NCBI GenBank assembly: GCA_003153375.1
Contig: PLYM01000146.1
Location: 807-38,484 of the forward strand
Length of the DNA: 37,678 bases
Source of the DNA: Planctomycetaceae bacterium
Lineage (GTDB): Bacteria > Planctomycetota > Planctomycetia > Pirellulales > PALSA-1355
Reading direction: 5' to 3'
Shown piece by piece: positions 32,889-37,678 of this stretch. Below the pieces are notes generated by a model. It was not told the DNA's origin, ran no database searches, and saw nothing but the letters and a program-made list of their open reading frames with translations. Position 1 is the stretch's first letter; the number at the start of each line of letters is the position of its first letter. A program made the position numbers and the translations under genes.

Positions 32889-34256
32889 ATGATTCGCCCC
32901 CTCGCCGCATGCGCCGCCGCGCTCACCCTGCTGCTGTTCATTCCCGCGGCGCTTGCCCAACCGCTTTCGATCTGCACGTTTCAATGTGACGTCACCCCGC
33001 CTCTTGGCAGCCCCCTGTGCGATGGGGCCGTGCCGCCGGCCAAGGAGATTGTCGATCGCCTGTCGGCCCGCGGCATCGTGTTGTTGGGCAGCGACGCACC
33101 GATCGTGCTGTGCGCGGTCGATTGGGTCGGCATCGGCAACGGCGGATACGACACCTGGCGCGACGCGCTGGCGCGGGCGGCCGGCACCTCGGTCGATCGC
33201 GTGGCGCTCCACACGCTGCACCAACATGACGCGCCGGGTTGCGACTTCGAAGCTGAAGAGCTGCTCGCTTCACGCGGCCTGAGTGGCACGATGTTCGACG
33301 TGGCCGATGCGCGAAAGTGCATCGAACGCTCGGCCGCGGCGCTCAAAGAGTCGCTGGCCAAACCGCGTGCGGTGACGCACCTGGGCGTGGGCGTAGCCAA
33401 GGTCGACAAGGTGGCCTCGAATCGTCGCGTGCTGGGGCCCGATGGCAAGGTGAAATATGTTCGCTACAGCTCCTGCAAGATTCCCGAGGCGATCGCGGCC
33501 CCCGAGGGCGTGATCGATCCGCAGGTGCGGCTGCTGAGTTTCTGGAACGGCGAACAGCCCGTGGCCGTGCTAAGTTACTACGCCACGCACCCACAGAGTT
33601 TCTATGGCCAAGGAGGAGTCAGCTTCGATTTTGTCGGCATGGCGCGAGCCCAGCGCGAAGCGGCCGTGCCGGGTGTGCCGCAAATTCACTTCAATGGCGC
33701 CAGCGGCAACGTTGCCGCCGGCAAGTACAACGACGGCGAGCCGGCAACGCGCCCCATTCTCGCCGGTCGACTGGCCGACGGCATGGCCGCTGCCTGGAAA
33801 GCGACCCAGCGGACGCCGATCACGGCCCGCGACATCGGCTGGCGCACGCTCGACGTGGGGCTGCCCCCGAGCGCGCTGGTGTCCGACGAGGGTCCACTCG
33901 AAAAGCTGCTCGAAAACGCTTCGGCCAGGCCGTCGGATCGCGTGCGGGCGGCGGCCGATCTGGCTTGGACCCATCGGGCCCAGCGCGGAAAGGCGATCCA
34001 ACTGAGCTGCTTGCGGCTCGGCGATGCCTACGTGTTGCACATGCCCGGCGAGCTGTTCATCGAGTATCAGTTGGCCGCGGCCCAGATGAAGCCGCGAGCG
34101 ACGGTGTGCATGGCGGCTTACGGCGACTACGGGCCGGGATATATCGGCACGGAAATCGCCTATTCGCAGGGTGGCTATGAGACCAGCCATGTCTCGCGCG
34201 TGGCCCCCAATGTCGAAAAGGTGCTGCTCGAAGCACTCGGCCAACTGCTGAAATAG
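32889..34256 (+). CDS. Secreted neutral/alkaline ceramidase-like hydrolase
   Basis: A 455-residue exported protein with a signal peptide (~23 residues). The neutral/alkaline non-lysosomal ceramidase N-terminal fold is indicated by CTFQCDVTPPLGSPL (family start). Metal-site candidates are HTLHQHDAPG (H108, H111, H113) and SYYATHPQSFYG, with later PGELFIEYQL (Glu) and YGPGYIGTEIAYSQGGYE (Tyr) corresponding to the other ligand positions. It is shorter than ~650-residue bacterial ceramidases. Planctomycete members of this length are common and their substrate is unknown. GGAG precedes the ATG. A terminator-like hairpin follows. Confidence 0.85.
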   Translation: MIRPLAACAAALTLLLFIPAALAQPLSICTFQCDVTPPLGSPLCDGAVPPAKEIVDRLSARGIVLLGSDAPIVLCAVDWVGIGNGGYDTWRDALARAAGTSVDRVALHTLHQHDAPGCDFEAEELLASRGLSGTMFDVADARKCIERSAAALKESLAKPRAVTHLGVGVAKVDKVASNRRVLGPDGKVKYVRYSSCKIPEAIAAPEGVIDPQVRLLSFWNGEQPVAVLSYYATHPQSFYGQGGVSFDFVGMARAQREAAVPGVPQIHFNGASGNVAAGKYNDGEPATRPILAGRLADGMAAAWKATQRTPITARDIGWRTLDVGLPPSALVSDEGPLEKLLENASARPSDRVRAAADLAWTHRAQRGKAIQLSCLRLGDAYVLHMPGELFIEYQLAAAQMKPRATVCMAAYGDYGPGYIGTEIAYSQGGYETSHVSRVAPNVEKVLLEALGQLLK

Positions 34257-34281
34257 GCGGGGTGCGGCTCCGCCGATTTTT
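34256..34281 (+). terminator. Probable rho-independent terminator
   Basis: GGCGGGG pairs with CTCCGCC (one G-U pair) around the loop TGCGG, followed by GA and TTTTT at 34277-34281. It overlaps the last base of the ceramidase-like stop codon. It should limit read-through into the penicillin-acylase-like gene. Confidence 0.65.
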
Positions 34282-34444
34282 CATGGCGTAAGTGCCGCGC
34301 GACAATTACAATTCTGCCTGGGGCCGCCGGCGACCCATTGCGGGGTCTGTTGGCCGGGCCCCGTGCATTTGTTGCCGCGATTGCCTCCCCCCAGAAAGAA
34401 TCGCGCTAGCCCCAGGGCGCGTTGCTCGTCCCCGAAGGATTGAT

Positions 34445-36583
34445 ATGGCTCTGCGATCGTTGATTGCTTGTGCGTTGGCGACCTGTGCCGTGATCCTGCC
34501 TTTGGCACGCTGGGCGCGCGCACAGAGCAGCGAAGAGATCACGATCTTGCGCGATGACTTCGGCACGCCGCACGTCTTTGCCCGCACGGCCGAAGACGCC
34601 TGCTTTGGCAATGGCTACGCTCAGGCGGCCGATCGCCTGGAAGAGTTGCTGATGCAGTATCGCCGTGCCAGCGGCACGATGAGCGAGGCGTTTGGCAAAG
34701 AGTCTTTTCACGACGACTATCGCCAGCGCATCTGGCGGCATGCCGCGATTGCCAAGGCCCGCTACGGCGACCTCAGCTCCAAATCGCGCGGCCTGATCGA
34801 GGCCTATCAGGCCGGCGTCAAGCGCTACATGGACGAACATCCCTCCGAGGTGCCCGCCTGGGCGCCCGAGATTCAGCCTTGGATGTGCGTGGCCCTGTCG
34901 CGCTACATCATCTGGGGCTGGCCGGAGGGCGAAGCCGGCGACGATTTGAGCCGCATCGGCATTACGCCCGACCCCGTCGATTACCATGGCTCGAACGAAT
35001 GGCTCGTCGCGCCCTCGCGAACGGCTTACAACGCGCCGATCGCGCTGATCGACCCGCACCTGACGTGGTACGGAGCGTTTCGCTTCTATGAGGTGCGGCT
35101 TTACGGCGGCGAGATCGAGTTCTCCGGCATGTGCATTCTGGGCATGCCGCTGCCGGCCATGGGGCACAACCGCCATTGTTCGATCGCCATGACGACCGGC
35201 GGACCTGATACGTCGGACGTTTTCGAGGAAGAAATCAATCCAGCCAATCCGCGGCAGTATCGACAAGACGGCAAGTGGCTCGACATGAAGGTCGAAACCG
35301 AGACGATCCAGGTCAAGGACGGCGACGGCCTCAAGGCGCAAAAGGTCGAGATCGAGTACACGAAACACGGCCCCGTCATGGCGCGCAAGAACGGCAAGGC
35401 CTATGTGTTTGCCATCCCCTATTTCAACGAGGTGCTGCTGGCCGACCAGACGTACAAGATGGCGACGGCCCGCAACCTGGAAGAGATGAAGCAGGCGCTG
35501 TCGATGCTGCAATTGATGATGCAGAACGTGATGATCGGCACCGTCGACGGCGACATTTATTACGTGCGCAACGGCCGCGTGCCGATCCGGCCCGAGGGTT
35601 TGGATTGCAAACGCCCGCTGCCGGGCAACACCTCGAAGTCGGAATGGAAGGGAATTCACAAATTCGACGAGCTGGTGCAGTTGCACAACCCGCCGCAAGG
35701 TTACATGCAAAACTGCAACGTCAGTCCGCAGTTCCTCACCAAGAATTGCCAGTTGCAGCCCGCGAATCTGAAGGGGTACTTGTTCAACGGGTTTGTCGAT
35801 TTCGACCAGGCCTATGACAATCCCCTGCACCAGCGAGCGGCCTCGTGCCTCAATCTGCTGGAAGGCATCGAGAAGATGACGGTCGAGCAGGCAATCGAAG
35901 TGGCGAATAGCCCCCTCGTGCATGGCGCCGACGCCTGGCAGCAGCGGCTGCGGCAGGCCTGGAATCCCGCGAGTACCGATGTGAAGCAGAATAAGGATCT
36001 CGCCACGCTGGTGACGCTGATCACGAATTGGAACCGTCGCTGCGACGCCGAGGCCACCGGCGCCATCGCTTATCTGTATTGGAAGCGCGCGATGGGCGAC
36101 GAAATCAAACAGGCCGACCGGGCCGGCTTGCCGCCGCCGAAGGAAATGACCGACGCCATGCTGATCGCCAAACTCGAGGAAGCCGCCTCGAAGCTGAAGG
36201 CGGATTTTGGCCGCTATGACGTGCGCTATGGCGACGTCTATCGCGTCGGCCGCAAGGGAAGCGAGAAGAACTGGCCGGTCAGTGGCGGTTCGGTCGACCA
36301 CATCGCCACGCCGCGGGCGATCAGTTTCGATCCGATTCCCGGCACCAAGAAATTCCTGGGTCGCGGTGGGCAAACATCGACGCAGGTCGTGCTGCTGACC
36401 AAGCCGCCCCGCTCCTGGACCGTGCTACCGCTGGGCGAAAGCGATCACGCCGACAGCTCCAATTATCAAGACCAGGCCGAAAAACTGTTCAGCAAAAGCC
36501 ACATGAAGCCTACGTATTTCCTCGATCGCGAGGAACTGCTCAAACACGTCGAATCGAAAACGGTCCTGTCGCGCGGAAATTAA
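34445..36583 (+). CDS. Penicillin acylase family N-terminal-nucleophile amidohydrolase
   Basis: A 712-residue exported Ntn-hydrolase. The signal peptide covers ~1-27 (ARAQSSEE). The alpha chain begins ITILRDDFGTPHVFARTAEDACFGNGYAQAADRLEELL. Autocleavage is predicted before S183 in HGSNEWLVAPSRTA, making Ser the nucleophile of the beta chain; only ~155 residues lie between signal peptide and Ser. Later segments YTKHGPVMARKNGKAYVF and PVSGGSVDHIATPRAISFDP are family-typical. Family members cleave amides such as penicillin G, acyl-homoserine lactones and cyclic lipopeptides. GAAGGA precedes the ATG at 34445; the frame is open to 34292 but has no signal peptide there. The next gene begins 82 bp downstream. 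Confidence 0.93.
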   Translation: MALRSLIACALATCAVILPLARWARAQSSEEITILRDDFGTPHVFARTAEDACFGNGYAQAADRLEELLMQYRRASGTMSEAFGKESFHDDYRQRIWRHAAIAKARYGDLSSKSRGLIEAYQAGVKRYMDEHPSEVPAWAPEIQPWMCVALSRYIIWGWPEGEAGDDLSRIGITPDPVDYHGSNEWLVAPSRTAYNAPIALIDPHLTWYGAFRFYEVRLYGGEIEFSGMCILGMPLPAMGHNRHCSIAMTTGGPDTSDVFEEEINPANPRQYRQDGKWLDMKVETETIQVKDGDGLKAQKVEIEYTKHGPVMARKNGKAYVFAIPYFNEVLLADQTYKMATARNLEEMKQALSMLQLMMQNVMIGTVDGDIYYVRNGRVPIRPEGLDCKRPLPGNTSKSEWKGIHKFDELVQLHNPPQGYMQNCNVSPQFLTKNCQLQPANLKGYLFNGFVDFDQAYDNPLHQRAASCLNLLEGIEKMTVEQAIEVANSPLVHGADAWQQRLRQAWNPASTDVKQNKDLATLVTLITNWNRRCDAEATGAIAYLYWKRAMGDEIKQADRAGLPPPKEMTDAMLIAKLEEAASKLKADFGRYDVRYGDVYRVGRKGSEKNWPVSGGSVDHIATPRAISFDPIPGTKKFLGRGGQTSTQVVLLTKPPRSWTVLPLGESDHADSSNYQDQAEKLFSKSHMKPTYFLDREELLKHVESKTVLSRGN

Positions 36584-36665
36584 ATTCGTCGCGCGCCAGC
36601 GAACCCAGGCATCGAACGAAACCAAACCGCCCATTCCTCCCGCCAAATTCCAGGAGTCGATCGTG

Positions 36666-37544
36666 ATGAACCGCCGAACTCTGTTGCTGCTGCCGCTGTT
36701 GCTCATGGGTGCCACGCTGGCCCATGCCGACGATGCCGAGCCCCCCTACACGCAAACCAAGGACATCATCTTCGGCGAAACTGACGGCGTCGGCCTGCTG
36801 ATGGACGTCTTTGCGCCCAAAGGCATGAGCAACGGCCTGGCCATCGTCGACGTTGCCAGCGGCGCGTTCTATTCGGACCGCGGCAAGATCAACGATCACA
36901 AGAAGGCCCAGGTTTACGACATCATGTGCGGCAAGGGCTACACGGTGTTCGCCGTCCGCCCGGGCTCGATCACCAAGTTCAGCCTGGCCGACATGGCGGC
37001 CAACGTGAAGACCGGCGTTGCGTATGTCAAAGAGCACGCCGCCGAGTACAAGATCGATCCGAATCGCATCGGGCTCACCGGCGGTTCGGCGGGCGGTCAT
37101 CTGGCGTCGTTGGTGGCGCTGACGGCCGACGACAAGTCGTCGGTCAAGGCGGCCGGCGTGTTTTTTCCGCCCACTGACTTTCTGAACTATCGCGGCATCA
37201 AGATCGACGAAAACTCGTCGCCGGGGCAACTGCAATTCGTCACTAGGTTCGTGTTTCCCAATGGCGTCAAGACTTCGAGCACTTCGGAGTTGATCGAGAA
37301 GCTCAAAAAGATCAGTCCGGCCCACAACGTGCACGATAAGGCGCCGCCGTTTCTGATCATTCACGGCGACAAAGACCCGCTGGTGCCCTTGAGCCAGTCG
37401 GAGCTGCTGCTGGCCAATCTGAAGAGCGCTGGCGTGCCGGCCGAGTTGATCGTCAAGAAAGGCGGCGGCCATCCATGGCTGACGATCCACGAGGAAGTGC
37501 AGGTCATGGCCGATTGGTTCGACAAGCAGTTGGTCAATAAGTAA
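36666..37544 (+). CDS. Secreted alpha/beta hydrolase, paralogue of the one at 23948
   Basis: A 292-residue exported hydrolase with a signal peptide (~21 residues, ending LAHADD). The nucleophile elbow is GLTGGSAGG (S141), the acid is in IIHGDKDPLVPL (D237) and the base is in GGGHPWL (H269). It shares DVFxP, PTDFLNY, IHGDxDxLVPL and AGVPAELxVKKG with the protein at 23948, so the two are paralogues in the BD-FAE/esterase-like group. AGGAG lies 9 nt before the ATG at 36666 (a GTG at 36663 is also in frame). It is 82 bp after the acylase gene and likely in the same transcript. Confidence 0.9.
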   Translation: MNRRTLLLLPLLLMGATLAHADDAEPPYTQTKDIIFGETDGVGLLMDVFAPKGMSNGLAIVDVASGAFYSDRGKINDHKKAQVYDIMCGKGYTVFAVRPGSITKFSLADMAANVKTGVAYVKEHAAEYKIDPNRIGLTGGSAGGHLASLVALTADDKSSVKAAGVFFPPTDFLNYRGIKIDENSSPGQLQFVTRFVFPNGVKTSSTSELIEKLKKISPAHNVHDKAPPFLIIHGDKDPLVPLSQSELLLANLKSAGVPAELIVKKGGGHPWLTIHEEVQVMADWFDKQLVNK

Positions 37545-37545
37545 G

Positions 37546-37592
37546 CGACGTTGGCGCACGCGTAGCACGACTCGCGAGCCACGCCAACGTCG
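37546..37592 (+). terminator. Inverted repeat after the final hydrolase gene, possible terminator
   Basis: CGACGTTGGCG and CGCCAACGTCG form an 11-bp inverted repeat separated by about 25 nt, directly after the stop codon at 37544. There is no T-run, so it may be a protein-binding or processing site or a poor terminator. Confidence 0.4.
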
Positions 37593-37678
37593 ATCAGCAC
37601 GCGCCGCTGCCCCTCACGCGGGGCGGTGGCGCAACGACTCGGGATGTGGCGCCCGCCCGCCCGTCCAATTACCGGAGT

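Noticed and set aside
34406-36373. Long minus-strand frame (655 codons) opposite the penicillin-acylase gene
   Set aside because: Antisense shadow of a high-GC gene. The plus-strand frame has signal peptide, catalytic Ser and family motifs; the minus frame has none.
1-37678. CRISPR arrays, tRNA or rRNA genes, transposases, integrases and attachment sites
   Set aside because: None recognised on reading both strands; repeats present are short-period intergenic repeats without spacer structure. A tRNA or Rfam scan was not possible here.

Overview
The window looks like a chromosomal segment of a high-GC planctomycete, probably Pirellulales-like. This is inferred from family content, not from any marker gene. 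The signature families are a membrane-bound dehydrogenase/CxxCH cytochrome of the Pirellula/Verrucomicrobium type, a Tat-exported DUF1501 protein, a DUF1080 (3-keto-disaccharide hydrolase) protein, small secreted Gly/Tyr-rich proteins and an FHA-GAF-SpoIIE phosphatase. No rRNA, tRNA, CRISPR array, transposase or phage gene was seen.

Layout. 1-6.3 kb: a partial APS kinase (cysC), a nitrilase-superfamily amidohydrolase, a GNAT acetyltransferase, an acyl-CoA dehydrogenase-like flavoprotein, an alpha-glucan phosphorylase, and a DUF104/PIN toxin-antitoxin pair. 6.5-12.7 kb: a deoxyhypusine-synthase-family enzyme converging on a 1707-residue exported multidomain protein (NodB-like deacetylase, FG-GAP repeats, dehydrogenase propeller, HEAT-like region, cytochrome c, carbohydrate-binding-like end). 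13.3-18.7 kb: a tightly packed sugar operon (rfbF, rfbG, C-methyltransferase, rfbC-like epimerase, CmcI-like methyltransferase, family 2 glycosyltransferase). It reads as a pathway from glucose-1-phosphate to a C-methylated 6-deoxysugar placed on a surface glycan, and it runs into mscL.

19.3-24.9 kb: an O-methyltransferase, an exported protein-L-isoaspartate methyltransferase with an added C-terminal domain, an aminotransferase plus omega-amidase pair, and a secreted alpha/beta hydrolase followed by a clear intrinsic terminator. 25-30 kb: two small secreted proteins, a DUF1080 protein, a hemerythrin-like protein, a cupin and the FHA-GAF-SpoIIE regulator. 30.3-37.5 kb: an SMI1/KNR4 protein, the DUF1501 protein, and three consecutive exported hydrolases (ceramidase-like, penicillin-acylase-like, and a second alpha/beta hydrolase related to the one at 24 kb).

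Themes: many exported hydrolases and polymer-handling proteins, one surface-sugar operon, and short low-complexity repeats (CTCTGTG type and TTCAGCC type) in two intergenic regions. I found no gene set that is clearly a new defence or mobile system. The least ordinary items are the 1707-residue fusion, the C-methyl sugar operon, the exported isoaspartate methyltransferase with an extra domain, and a deoxyhypusine-synthase relative in a bacterium.
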